DNA of 31,064 bases from Dysgonamonadaceae bacterium (GCA_031284225.1 JAITAH010000366.1:1-31064), one strand, 5' to 3'. Positions 1 to 7,944 are shown, counted from the first letter of the stretch. The notes: generated by a model from the sequence alone, not told the origin. Numbers and translations are program-made.

Positions 1-545
1 AAAAAGAGGCCGCCCGTTACAATCCCGACAATACATTCAATTACGGAAGCAATAATGTTTGGAATCCCTTGCCTTTCTGCACTGCTCCCGAAGCAATAAC
101 AATCAATCAAGCAAATGGAGTAATAAGCTGGACTTCCGCCGCTCATGCAGCCGGTTATCTCCTCTACAAAAATGGAAACCTGCTCGCGAACACAACCGGA
201 ACTACTTATACGGATGCCGCTTACACGGCGAACGACGTCTATAGCGTAATCGCATACAATGCGTATGGCGCGATGGGCAGTCCGGCGTCTGCCGGTACGG
301 GAATCATTCCGTTTCCGGAAAAATCGGGATTTCTAAAAAGCGTTTGGATAACCGATGCATTGCAATTGCAAAACGCTAATGATTTTTCTTCTTTAGAAAT
401 AATCAATTTGAACGGGCAAAAAATAATGTCGGTCAAAATCACCGGTTCTTCTATCGACGTTTCCACTTTGAAAACCGGTTATTATCTGGTAAAAGGGCTG
501 GCAAAAACAGGCAGTTGGCATATAGATAAAATAATAAAACGATAA
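1..545 (+). CDS. C-terminal part of a secreted T9SS cargo protein, possibly a polysaccharide lyase
   Basis: Open from the left edge in the frame starting at base 3, ending with TAA at 543-545; the 5' part lies outside the window. About 180 residues are visible: a short stretch ending in WNPLPFCTAP, a fibronectin-III-like segment (SWTSAAHAAGYLLYKNG to YSVIAYNAYG), then a C-terminal region with LEIINLNGQKI, DVSTLKTGYYLVKG and a basic end DKIIKR. The last part is the usual look of a T9SS type A sorting domain, so the protein is probably exported to the cell surface by the system whose PorU and PorV are encoded at the other end of the window. The catalytic domain is not visible. The pectinesterase remnant directly downstream makes a pectin-degrading enzyme plausible, but that is inference only. 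Confidence 0.75.
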   Translation, partial: KEAARYNPDNTFNYGSNNVWNPLPFCTAPEAITINQANGVISWTSAAHAAGYLLYKNGNLLANTTGTTYTDAAYTANDVYSVIAYNAYGAMGSPASAGTGIIPFPEKSGFLKSVWITDALQLQNANDFSSLEIINLNGQKIMSVKITGSSIDVSTLKTGYYLVKGLAKTGSWHIDKIIKR

Positions 546-559
546 ATCCGAAGAAGCGA

Positions 560-808
560 TTGTTTTTCTTTTTCTTTCTGTTAATAAGTATATTTGCAAC
601 GTTTGCCAACGAAAAAGAATACGACATTGTGGTGGATCGCAATGGAAGAGGCGATTTTCGTACAATACAGGAAGCAATCGAATCTATCCGGGCATTCGAT
701 CCCGCAGGTCCGGTAACCGTTTTTATCAGGGAAGGAATCTATAAGAAAAAATTAGTGTTGCCGACCTGCGTTTGCAATGTAAAACTAATCGGCGAAAGCC
801 GGTTGTGA
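560..808 (+). pseudogene. Truncated pectinesterase (CE8) N-terminal fragment
   Basis: The reading frame begins at a TTG, 14 bases after the previous stop, with a hydrophobic signal-like start followed by NEKEYDIVVDRNGRGDF, RTIQEAIESI and VTVFIREGIYKKKL to VKLIGES. This is the characteristic first strand region of family 8 pectinesterases (G-DF-TIQEAI, V-I-G-Y-EKL, LIGE). The frame then runs into TGA at 806-808 after about 80 residues, whereas family members have about 300, and the catalytic Asp motifs are missing. The downstream sequence switches to an unrelated HU-like gene, so this is a deletion remnant and not a simple frameshift. No ATG start is available in frame. Confidence 0.75.
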
Positions 809-819
809 TTTGCGTATGA

Positions 820-1074
820 ATGTGTTTGTGTATGAAACGAAGCATCTTTTTTGAAAACGTTCTCAATAACTTTATTGACGAACTGCCGACATTCCTCAAA
901 GTGGGAATGAGCGTGCAGTTGGGAGAATTAGGCACTCTGCGCCTCAATCTTTCGGGTCAAGGCGTCGATACGATTGACGATTTCAACGCTTCAACGATTA
1001 CGACAAAGGTGATTTTCACCCCCAGCGTAGCGTTTAAAGACGGCTTGAAGGGTATTAAATTTGAACATGAGTAG
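820..1074 (+). pseudogene. 3' remnant of an HU-family DNA-binding protein gene
   Basis: Eighty-four codons from ATG 820 to TAG. From about residue 11 the protein matches the C-terminal half of the Bacteroidota HU-like family: FENVLNNFIDELPTFLKVG, SVQLGELGTLRLNLSGQGVD, a variable NASTIT segment, then FTPSVAFKDGLKGIKFEHE. The normal N-terminal half, about 50-60 residues starting with a basic strand and the first helices, is absent. The first ten residues (MCLCMKRSIF) do not look like the family. It lies immediately after the pectinesterase remnant and before a strong terminator, which was probably its own. Whether the short frame is still translated is unknown; a folded HU dimer is unlikely. 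Confidence 0.75.
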
Positions 1075-1098
1075 AAATTTATTCCGGTCGGCATTTTT

Positions 1099-1138
1099 CA
1101 TGCGCCAGCGATTTCAGCCGTTGGCGCATGTTTTTTTT
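1099..1138 (+). terminator. Rho-independent terminator after the HU remnant
   Basis: A 12-bp stem, CATGCGCCAGCG at 1099-1110 pairing with CGTTGGCGCATG at 1119-1130 with one G-T pair, an 8-base loop, and eight T residues at 1131-1138. The T run exists only in the plus direction, so it terminates rightward transcription; ettA ends on the opposite strand at 1156. Confidence 0.9.
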
Positions 1139-1155
1139 ATTTCTGTCTTCTCGGC

Positions 1156-2844
1156 TTATCCGGCTATCAGCTTTCGGTAACGCATCCGTTTCGGTTCTAC
1201 ATTGCCCAACCGCAATCGTTTATTTTCTTCGTACTCCGAGTAGGAACCTTCAAAGAAAAACACTTCCGAATCGCCTTCAAAGGCCAGAATGTGCGTACAA
1301 ATCCGGTCTAAAAACCAGCGGTCGTGGGAAATGACTACCGCGCAACCGGCAAAGTTTTCCAAGCCTTCTTCCAACGCCCGCAAGGTATTGACGTCTATAT
1401 CGTTCGTCGGTTCGTCCAGCAGAAGGACATTGGCTTCCGATTTCAACGTGAGCGCCAGATGCAGGCGGTTGCGTTCGCCGCCGGACAGTACGCCGCATTT
1501 CTTTTCCTGATCGGCTCCGCTGAAATTAAACCGTCCCAAATAGGCGCGGGCATTGACTTCTTTGCCTCCGACCCGGATAAATTCGACGCCGCCGGAAACG
1601 ACTTCAAACACCGACCGGTTAGGGTCGATATCGGCATGAGACTGGTCAACATAGCCGATTTTGACGGTTTCGCCCACTTCAAACGCGCCTTTATCGGGTT
1701 TTTCCAGATCCATGATTAAACGGAAAAGCGTGGTTTTGCCGGCGCCGTTCGGGCCGATAATTCCTACAATGCCGTTGGGCGGCAGCATGAAATTCAGATT
1801 TTCGTACAATAATTTATCGCCGAAGGCTTTGGCAACGCCGACGGATTCAATCACTTTGTTTCCCAGCCGCGGGCCGTTCGGGATAAAGATTTCTAACTTT
1901 TCTTCGCGTTCTTTCACATCTTGATTCAACAACTGTTCGTAGGAATTCAGACGGGCTTTGCCTTTGGCATGACGGGCTTTCGGCGCCATGCGCGACCATT
2001 CCAATTCGCGTTCCAGCGTTTTGCGGCGTTTGCTGGCCTGTTTTTCTTCCTGCGCCATGCGGGTTGTTTTCTGTTCGAGCCACGAAGTATAATTCCCTTT
2101 CCAGGGGATACCTTCGCCGCGGTCGAGTTCCAAAATCCAGCCGGCCACGTGGTCGAGAAAATAGCGGTCGTGAGTAATGCAAATCACCGTCCCGGCGTAT
2201 TGTTGCAAATGCTGTTCGAGCCAGTCGATAGATTCCGCGTCCAAATGGTTGGTCGGTTCATCCAATAATAAAATATCGGGTTGTTTCAGCAGCAAACGGC
2301 ACAAAGCTACGCGGCGGCGTTCGCCTCCGGAAAGGGATCCGACAAGCTGGTCTTCCGGCGGACAACGCAAAGCGTCCATCGCCCGTTCGAGCTTGCTGTC
2401 GATATTCCACGCATCGGAAGCGTCAATTTTATCCTGTAATTCCGCCTGACGGGCAAAAAGTTGATCCATTTTGTCGGCGTCTTCGTAATATTCCGGCAAG
2501 CCGAATTTTTCGTTGATGGCTTCGTATTCTTTCAGAATGTCTATCACTTCTTGAACGCCTTCCTGCACAATTTCTTTTACGGTTTTCGCATCGTCCAATT
2601 TCGGATCCTGTTCCAGATAGCCGACCGAATAGCCCGGCGAGAAAACCACTTCGCCCTGATATTCTTTTTCTACGCCGGCAATGATTTTCAGTAAGGTAGA
2701 TTTACCGGAACCGTTCAAACCGATGATGCCGATTTTTGCTCCGTAATAAAAGGAGAGGTAAATATCTTTCAGTACTTGTTTGTGGGGCGGAAACATTTTA
2801 CTCACGCCAACCATCGAGAAAATAATTTTTTTATCGTCTGCCAT
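1156..2844 (-). CDS. ettA: Energy-dependent translational throttle protein EttA (ABC-F ATPase)
   Basis: 562 residues starting MADDKKIIFSMVGVSKMFPP. ABC-F proteins have two ATPase domains and no membrane part; EttA binds the ribosomal E site and controls entry into elongation according to ATP level. Seen here: first Walker A GLNGSGKST (residues 42-50), first signature LSGGERRRVAL with DEPTNHLD, the arginine- and lysine-rich linker containing KARHAKGKARLNSYEQLL (P-site tRNA interaction motif), second Walker A GPNGAGKTT, second signature LSGGERNRLHLAL and DEPTNDID. Length and start match EttA (about 555 residues). The frame is open 44 codons further upstream, but that extension crosses the promoter block and resembles no ABC-F protein, so ATG at 2844 is chosen. 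Transcribed alone, with its own promoter at 2861-2911. Confidence 0.93.
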   Translation of the reverse strand: MADDKKIIFSMVGVSKMFPPHKQVLKDIYLSFYYGAKIGIIGLNGSGKSTLLKIIAGVEKEYQGEVVFSPGYSVGYLEQDPKLDDAKTVKEIVQEGVQEVIDILKEYEAINEKFGLPEYYEDADKMDQLFARQAELQDKIDASDAWNIDSKLERAMDALRCPPEDQLVGSLSGGERRRVALCRLLLKQPDILLLDEPTNHLDAESIDWLEQHLQQYAGTVICITHDRYFLDHVAGWILELDRGEGIPWKGNYTSWLEQKTTRMAQEEKQASKRRKTLERELEWSRMAPKARHAKGKARLNSYEQLLNQDVKEREEKLEIFIPNGPRLGNKVIESVGVAKAFGDKLLYENLNFMLPPNGIVGIIGPNGAGKTTLFRLIMDLEKPDKGAFEVGETVKIGYVDQSHADIDPNRSVFEVVSGGVEFIRVGGKEVNARAYLGRFNFSGADQEKKCGVLSGGERNRLHLALTLKSEANVLLLDEPTNDIDVNTLRALEEGLENFAGCAVVISHDRWFLDRICTHILAFEGDSEVFFFEGSYSEYEENKRLRLGNVEPKRMRYRKLIAG

Positions 2845-2860
2845 ACATTTTTGAATTTGG

Positions 2861-2911
2861 CGCAAATTTACATAAAAGTCCCGACATATACACAGACAGA
2901 TAAAAATTCGG
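2861..2911 (-). promoter_or_regulatory. ettA promoter within a 51-bp block also found before the DUF5063 gene
   Basis: Read on the minus strand, the block runs from CCGAATTTTTATC to TAAATTTGCG and ends 16 bases before the ettA ATG. It contains TAAATTTG, which fits the Bacteroidota -7 element TAnnTTTG, with TGTG 20 bp upstream in the -33 position. Forty-eight of 51 bases are identical to 23425-23475, the promoter of the plus-strand DUF5063 gene. Similarity ends at both block borders. The spacer is as conserved as the boxes, which suggests an operator overlapping the promoter, or a recent copy. Confidence 0.75.
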
Positions 2912-2960
2912 TATAACCACCTCCCTCCACTGCGTTTCGTTCGGAGCTTGCGACGCACGA

Positions 2961-3061
2961 TTTGCAAAAAAACCACAACTTTCTTAGCTTTGAGGAATTA
3001 ATCATAAAAACCACTCAATATGAAGAAAATATGTGGTTTAGATGTGCACAAAGAAAGTTAA
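2961..3061 (+). mobile_element. Remnant of an IS110-family element: promoter and first 13 codons of the transposase
   Basis: ATG at 3020 opens the frame MKKICGLDVHKES and stops at TAA 3059-3061. The MKK-CGLDVHK start is the typical N-terminus of IS110-family transposases, with the first acidic residue of the DEDD (RuvC-like) catalytic set in GLDVHK. Upstream lies a good Bacteroidota promoter, TTTG at 2961-2964, 20 bp, then TAGCTTTG at 2985-2992, giving a leader of about 20 bases. The rest of the transposase (normally 300 or more residues) is gone; the stop codon coincides with the 3' end of sufE on the other strand. IS110 elements lack terminal inverted repeats, so the true left boundary cannot be placed. 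Confidence 0.65.
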
Positions 3062-3492
3062 GAAAAACTTTTGAAAGCCAGCGCATAGAGTTTCATTTGT
3101 TTTAACATAGCTACAAGTCCGTTGGAGCGGGTGGGAGAAAGATGCTCTTTCAACCCGATGGCTTCGATAAAATACAAATCGGCCGAGAGGATTTCGTCCG
3201 GCGTTCGTCCGGAAAGAACGGTTATGAGCAGTGAAACAATGCCTTTAACGATCACGGCATCGCTGTCGCCCCGGAAAATCACGTTCCCGTCTTCGTAGTC
3301 GGCTTGCAGCCATACGCGGCTTTGGCAGCCTTCGATTAAATTATTGGCCGTTTTGTATTGAGCATCCAAAGGGGGAAGCGTGTTTCCCATTTCTATCAGA
3401 AGGGAATATTTATCTATCCAATCGTCGAAAACGGCAAATTGTTCGATCAGTTCGTCTTGTGTCTGCCGGATATCCTGACGGTTATTTTTCAT
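3058..3492 (-). CDS. sufE: SufE-type cysteine desulfuration protein
   Basis: 144 residues. SufE accepts sulfane sulfur from the desulfurase SufS on one conserved cysteine and passes it to the SUF iron-sulfur scaffold in the cytoplasm. The family pattern is clear: QDELIEQFAVFDDWIDKYSL at residues 12-31, then NNLIEGCQSRVW with the sulfur-accepting Cys56, a strand pair around FRGDSDAVIVKGIVSLLI, and the C-terminal LSPTRSNGLVAMLKQMK. Length is normal. The start overlaps the end of the preceding M28-family gene by 11 bases, so translation is probably coupled; it is the last gene of the three-gene unit with the dipeptidase. Its stop codon abuts the IS110 remnant on the opposite strand. No other suf genes are in the window. 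Confidence 0.9.
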   Translation of the reverse strand: MKNNRQDIRQTQDELIEQFAVFDDWIDKYSLLIEMGNTLPPLDAQYKTANNLIEGCQSRVWLQADYEDGNVIFRGDSDAVIVKGIVSLLITVLSGRTPDEILSADLYFIEAIGLKEHLSPTRSNGLVAMLKQMKLYALAFKSFS

Positions 3493-4465
3493 GATAAACT
3501 ACGTAAAGAACGGTTTGTCCCACAGCTTTCAAGGTTTCGCGGCTGACGTTTTCCATCGTATCGTCGAGGGTATGCCAATAGGCGCCGAAGCCGGTATCGG
3601 AATGGGGGTCGTACTGAATAATGTCGATGCAGGGGATTTTCCGGTATTTGAATACTTCCAGATGGTCGTCCGTAACGCCGGAGCCTCTTTGGTCGATAAA
3701 ATAGTCGTGGTATCCCAAAGCGCGCGCCGTATCCCATACCTTGTTGACAATTTTTCCGGCATATTGCATGGAGAAATATTCTTTGTAAAACTGCGCTCCG
3801 GGTGCGCTAACCATATCTAACAGAATGCCGTATTGGGCTTTATAGTTCCGGACATGCGGGTTTTGCGCCCAATATTCCGAACCCAGACACCAGCCTTTGC
3901 TGCCGTATTTTTGTTGGTCGAAAGAAGGCGTTCCCCAATCTTCCGCATCAAACAGGATAATGTCAACACCTATGGCAGGGGACGCAATGCCGATTTGACG
4001 GGCAATTTCCAACAATGCCCCGCACGCGCCGGCGCCGTCGTTGGCTCCGCTAATGGCTTTCCGGTGATTGGCAGGGTCGGGATCGTAGTCGGCAAAGGGA
4101 CGGGAATCCCAATGGGCGCACAACAAAATGCGCTGGGGGTTTTCGGGATGGAAAGAGGCGATAATGTTTTTTGCGTGCAGCGTTTTTTTGTCGTAAGTCT
4201 GAAGCAGGGCTTCCTGTTCAATGACTTGTGCGCCGAAGCTTTTGAGTGTGCCGGTCAAATAATTGCCGCAAGCTTCGTGAGCAGGCGTATTCGGAACGCG
4301 CGGACCGAAAGCTACCTGAGCGGCCGTGTATTGCCAAGCGCTGTCCGAATTGAATTCGGGAACGCTGACGTCGGTTACTTTTTCCTCGGCAACAACTCGT
4401 TGCGTGGGTTGTTTGCAGGAATAGCCGGCCGTCAGCAAGCTGCAAATGAGAAGGATTTTTTTCAT
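3482..4465 (-). CDS. M28-family zinc protein, glutaminyl-peptide cyclotransferase-like
   Basis: 327 residues with an N-terminal hydrophobic signal ending in a cysteine (LLTAGYSC17), so it may be a lipoprotein, although this lipobox is atypical. The M28 fold shows AHWDSRP (His118), GANDGAGACG (Asp143), FDAEDWG (Glu175, Asp176), LLDMV (Asp217), DDH (His268) and YWHTLDDT (Trp297, His298). The Trp-His pair near the C-terminus and the DAEDWG motif fit the bacterial glutaminyl cyclases of animal type, such as the Porphyromonas gingivalis enzyme of about the same length, which convert N-terminal Gln of exported proteins to pyroglutamate. An aminopeptidase activity cannot be excluded from sequence. 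The ATG overlaps the dipeptidase stop (ATGA), showing one operon. Confidence 0.82.
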   Translation of the reverse strand: MKKILLICSLLTAGYSCKQPTQRVVAEEKVTDVSVPEFNSDSAWQYTAAQVAFGPRVPNTPAHEACGNYLTGTLKSFGAQVIEQEALLQTYDKKTLHAKNIIASFHPENPQRILLCAHWDSRPFADYDPDPANHRKAISGANDGAGACGALLEIARQIGIASPAIGVDIILFDAEDWGTPSFDQQKYGSKGWCLGSEYWAQNPHVRNYKAQYGILLDMVSAPGAQFYKEYFSMQYAGKIVNKVWDTARALGYHDYFIDQRGSGVTDDHLEVFKYRKIPCIDIIQYDPHSDTGFGAYWHTLDDTMENVSRETLKAVGQTVLYVVYHEK

Positions 4466-5511
4466 GATTCTGTCTGTTTTTGTACTGTATTCATTACCCG
4501 CATCAGATTACCGCCCCAGATTTTGGCAATATCGTCTTTGGCGTAGTTTCGACGGATCAGTTCCTGTGTGATTTTGGGCAACTCTTTCGTTGAGTTGAGT
4601 TCCGGGATGCCGCCGCCGCCGTCGAAATCGGAACCGATCCCTGCGTGGTCGATGCCTGCGGTTTGAACGACGGCGTCGATGTGATCGACAAGGTCTTTGA
4701 GCGTAGCATTCCCGTCTGCGCGCAGGAAGTGGGGATAGATGCAGATTTGAATCACTCCACCTTTCCCGGCAATGGCCTGCATCAGGGGGGTAGAAAGGTT
4801 CCGCGGGTGATTGCACAGGGCTTTCACGGACGAATGGGAAGCGATGACCGGATGCCGGCTCAACGCTACGGCGTCGAACGAAGTTTTTTCGGAAGTGTGA
4901 GAAATATCGATCATTATGCCTAAACGGTTCATTTCCAGGACAACTTCTTTGCCGAAGGCGCTTAACCCGTCGTGTTCCGAAAGAGAATCCATAGCGGAAT
5001 CGCAAATATCGTTATCTCCGTTGTGGGACAGGGTGATGTAACGCACGCCTAAATCGTAGAACCGTTGAAGGTTACGGATATCCTTTCCGATACCGTAACC
5101 GTTTTCGATACCGATGAAGATGGCTTTTTTCCCTTCCGCTTTCAGGCGTTTCAGATCGGCAGTCGAGCGGGCAAGGCCGGCAAGGCTTGCGTTTTTTTCG
5201 ACTTGCCGGATGATTTCCCGGAGAATGTTTCCGGTTTTCTCGACAGTCTGTTGCAGGGTTTGATCGTCGCGTTTCCCCTGTTTCAGGTAGGCCACCATAA
5301 ATGTAGCGTCCAGCAGGCCGGCTTGCATTTGAGGAATATCTACTTTGATGCTGTAAGGAACTGATTCTCCGTCCGTTTCATCGCCAAACTCCCTCGGATC
5401 GACCGGAAATGCCGGATTGGTTTTTCCAATATCGATGCCGTAAGGGAAATACATCGGTGTATCGCAATGCGAATCAATGGAATAGATTTCGGCATGGATG
5501 TTTTTTGCCAT
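4462..5511 (-). CDS. Membrane dipeptidase-like protein, peptidase family M19
   Basis: 349 residues from ATG 5511 (MAKNIHAEIYSIDSHCDTP). M19 enzymes are zinc dipeptidases of the amidohydrolase fold. Seen: HCDTP near residue 15 (first two metal ligands), FIGIENGYGIG (bridging Glu), GVRYITLSHNGDND, IMIDISHTSEKT and PVIASHSSVKALCNHPRN (histidine ligands), and GIGSDFDGGGG near the C-terminus. No signal peptide is visible. The frame also has an ATG at 5550, adding 13 residues, but that codon lies in the loop of a perfect 11-bp inverted repeat and just after a promoter-like TACCTTTG; the shorter form matches family N-termini better. First gene of the unit with the M28 protein and sufE. Confidence 0.87.
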   Translation of the reverse strand: MAKNIHAEIYSIDSHCDTPMYFPYGIDIGKTNPAFPVDPREFGDETDGESVPYSIKVDIPQMQAGLLDATFMVAYLKQGKRDDQTLQQTVEKTGNILREIIRQVEKNASLAGLARSTADLKRLKAEGKKAIFIGIENGYGIGKDIRNLQRFYDLGVRYITLSHNGDNDICDSAMDSLSEHDGLSAFGKEVVLEMNRLGIMIDISHTSEKTSFDAVALSRHPVIASHSSVKALCNHPRNLSTPLMQAIAGKGGVIQICIYPHFLRADGNATLKDLVDHIDAVVQTAGIDHAGIGSDFDGGGGIPELNSTKELPKITQELIRRNYAKDDIAKIWGGNLMRVMNTVQKQTES

Positions 5512-5531
5512 CCGGTACCCTTCGTTCGTGT

Positions 5532-5563
5532 CCTTTGCGTTCGTTTTCATGTGAACGCAAAGG
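5532..5563 (-). repeat. Perfect 11-bp inverted repeat at the dipeptidase leader
   Basis: CCTTTGCGTTC at 5532-5542 and GAACGCAAAGG at 5553-5563 are perfect complements around a 10-base loop that holds the upstream candidate ATG (5550-5548 on the minus strand). There is no T run, so it is not a terminator. It could be a leader hairpin or an operator. The right arm contains the tail of TACCTTTG (5565-5558, minus), which fits the -7 promoter element. Confidence 0.7.
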
Positions 5564-5565
5564 TA
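5558..5565 (-). promoter_or_regulatory. Candidate -7 promoter element of the dipeptidase operon
   Basis: TACCTTTG on the minus strand fits the Bacteroidota -7 consensus TAnnTTTG. No convincing -33 TTTG is found 17-23 bp upstream, which would lie in the 3' end of the permease gene. Transcription would begin near 5552, making the 5550 ATG practically leaderless and favouring the 5511 start. Confidence 0.4.
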
Positions 5566-5582
5566 CGAAAAAAACAGGAATC

Positions 5583-7922
5583 TTATTCGGTTTTCAGTGT
5601 TTTAACAGGATTCATGGTAGCGATTTTCCATGTTTGAAAACTCGTAGTTAGTAATGCTATAACCAAAGCGGCAATTCCAACCAGGATAAATATCCAGATA
5701 CTTAACGGCGTTTTCACGGCAAATCCTTTTAACCATGATTGCAGGCTGAAATAAGCCACCGGCGAGGCGATGCCGAAAGACAGGACAACCCACAGCACAA
5801 AGTCTTTGTTGAGTAAAAGCAACAAATCTTGGAGCGTGGCGCCGTTTACTTTCCGCAAACCGATTTCTTTGATGCGTCGTTGAGTAACGTAAAACGCCAT
5901 AGCAAACAATCCGGAAACACTGATAATAAAGGTAATAAGCATGGCGAAAGACAATACTTTTTCAGCATTTCGCTCAGCATTGTACAATGCCTGATAGGTA
6001 TCGTCCAAAAAATGGTATTCAAACGGATAATCCGGTTCCGACGCTTCCCATTGGGCGCGGATGGCGGCGATAGCGTTTTGCGGATCGCCGTTCACCTTGA
6101 AGAAAACGGGCGACCAGCCGTTGCCGTAGCTTTTCATATAGACTTGCGGGTCGATTTCGTCGCGCAACGAACGGATGTGAGCGTTACGCATCACTCCTTT
6201 AATGATCATTCTCCCATTCCCGTTAGGAATAATAATTTGCCCCACTGCGTTTTTCAGTCCCAGTAGTTTTTGAGCGCTTTCGTTGATGATCACCGGAATA
6301 ATCGAATCGCCGGGGTCGGATTCCAGATAAAACGGATTTTCCCCTTCGATAATCTTCATCTCCATAAAATCGAAATAATTAGGTTTTACGTAATTCATTT
6401 CCATCAAGAGCATTTGGTTCGATCCGACATTGCTAATCGCCCAACCTTGATGCCACTGGGTAGGCAGACCTTGATTTTTTAATGTCAGGTCGGTGATGGA
6501 CGGGTTTTTCAGCAATTCGTCTTTGAATACCTCGTAGTTTTGGGCGAAATTCCTCCGGCCCTTTACGTAAATAATATTTTCCTTATTGAACCCCAAATCG
6601 TAATGCGCCATAAACTGTACCTGTTTCTGCATAAAACTGACAGTTATCAGCAAGGCGATGGAGGCGGTGAACTGCACAATAATCAGGCTTTTCTGGAATA
6701 TGGAAATGTTCTTTCCCTTAAATTTTCCACCCAATGTTTGAATGGGATTGAAATTAGTCATGTAAAACGCCGGGAAAGTGCCCGCCATGAATACCGTAAC
6801 AATCAACAGAACGGCAAGAAAGAGATACAACGCAGGCGACAGTACGTCGATGACCAGCGTCGAATGAGTGAAATTGTTGAATACCGGCAAAGCCAGATAA
6901 GCAAGAAAAATACCCGCTCCGATGGCAATCAGCACATAACAAGCTGTTTCGGTATAAAAATCAATCACTAACGATTGCTTATCCGCTCCATGCGCTTTTT
7001 TAATTCCAATGGTTTTTGCCCGCAAAAACGAAGTGGAAATAAACAGATTGGTGAAATTGATGCAGGAAATAATCAGTATAATCAAAGCGACAGCTCCGAA
7101 GACGCCAATCATCGGTTTATTGCCTTTGACGAGCGAATTATCAGTCATCGACCCTATACTGAAATGGATATCTTTTAATGGCTCTAAGGTAAAGAATACT
7201 TGCGCCTCCTGGAAAAACGACATATTCCGGTAGGCGATTTGCTTCAGCGATTGTTCCGTATCGCCGATTTTCCCTGCGTCGGGAATCCGGAAAAACGTGA
7301 TATAGACGTCATTGCCGCCCCACACCCTGTTACCGTAATCGCCCACCGGCGGAAAGACAAAATCGGTTTGCAGGCTGGAATTGGCGGGCATGTCTTTCAT
7401 CACGCCGCTTACGGTAAATGGTTGATCGTCTAATTGCAGACTTTGCCCCACCGCCTTTTTTCCCGGAAAGAAACGGGTAGCGGCCGATTCGCTGATGACG
7501 ATTTTATCGGGTGCAGACAGCACATCGGCTGGGTTGCCTTCTTTCAACGGAAAATGGAAAAAGGAAAAGAAATTCGTATCGGCCATCATTACCTGCACCT
7601 TCGGATAATAGATGCGATCGATTTGAATATCCTCCATGTGCAGATATACCCGCAAATGGTCTTCGATAGCGGGAATTTCTTCGTGCGCCGCATCGCCCAT
7701 CGGCCAGTAGGTAGAACCTAACTTCACCGGCGCATCGTTCAACGTAACATGTTCTATAATCCGGTAGATTTCTTCCCTGTTCCGATGGAAATTGTCGAAA
7801 CTCAATTCATGGATAGTCCACAAACCGATGATGATTGCCACCATAACGCCCAGACTCAGGCTGCTGATATTAAGCAAACCGACGACCTTTTGCTTGTTGA
7901 AATTCCGTATAAACTGTTTCAT
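5583..7922 (-). CDS. MacB/FtsX-type ABC transporter permease (last gene of the export locus)
   Basis: 779 residues, the duplicated Bacteroidota form with two periplasmic core plus FtsX units. Helix 1 near residues 15-37 (LLNISSLSLGVMVAIIIGLW), a periplasmic domain (YRIIEHVTLNDAPVKLGSTY onward to LEPLKDIHFSIGSM), a three-helix bundle starting VALIILIISCINFTNLF, a fifth helix at IIVQFTASIALLITVSF, a second periplasmic domain, and a final three-helix bundle. The cytoplasmic motif KEIGLRKVNGA after helix 6 is shared by all the permeases here and is probably the contact to the ATPase. It ends NPVKTLKTE, the usual tail. It follows the broken permease by 22 bases and belongs to the second sigma-54 unit. 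Substrate unknown. Confidence 0.9.
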   Translation of the reverse strand: MKQFIRNFNKQKVVGLLNISSLSLGVMVAIIIGLWTIHELSFDNFHRNREEIYRIIEHVTLNDAPVKLGSTYWPMGDAAHEEIPAIEDHLRVYLHMEDIQIDRIYYPKVQVMMADTNFFSFFHFPLKEGNPADVLSAPDKIVISESAATRFFPGKKAVGQSLQLDDQPFTVSGVMKDMPANSSLQTDFVFPPVGDYGNRVWGGNDVYITFFRIPDAGKIGDTEQSLKQIAYRNMSFFQEAQVFFTLEPLKDIHFSIGSMTDNSLVKGNKPMIGVFGAVALIILIISCINFTNLFISTSFLRAKTIGIKKAHGADKQSLVIDFYTETACYVLIAIGAGIFLAYLALPVFNNFTHSTLVIDVLSPALYLFLAVLLIVTVFMAGTFPAFYMTNFNPIQTLGGKFKGKNISIFQKSLIIVQFTASIALLITVSFMQKQVQFMAHYDLGFNKENIIYVKGRRNFAQNYEVFKDELLKNPSITDLTLKNQGLPTQWHQGWAISNVGSNQMLLMEMNYVKPNYFDFMEMKIIEGENPFYLESDPGDSIIPVIINESAQKLLGLKNAVGQIIIPNGNGRMIIKGVMRNAHIRSLRDEIDPQVYMKSYGNGWSPVFFKVNGDPQNAIAAIRAQWEASEPDYPFEYHFLDDTYQALYNAERNAEKVLSFAMLITFIISVSGLFAMAFYVTQRRIKEIGLRKVNGATLQDLLLLLNKDFVLWVVLSFGIASPVAYFSLQSWLKGFAVKTPLSIWIFILVGIAALVIALLTTSFQTWKIATMNPVKTLKTE

Positions 7923-7944
7923 TTCGCTGTTTTTTTATGTTTTT

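Noticed and set aside
1099..1130. Hairpin as a terminator for ettA as well
   Set aside because: On the minus strand the stem is followed by A residues, so it lacks the required T run.
2845..2976. 44-codon upstream extension of ettA
   Set aside because: It runs through the conserved promoter block; ABC-F proteins of this type start at MADDKK.
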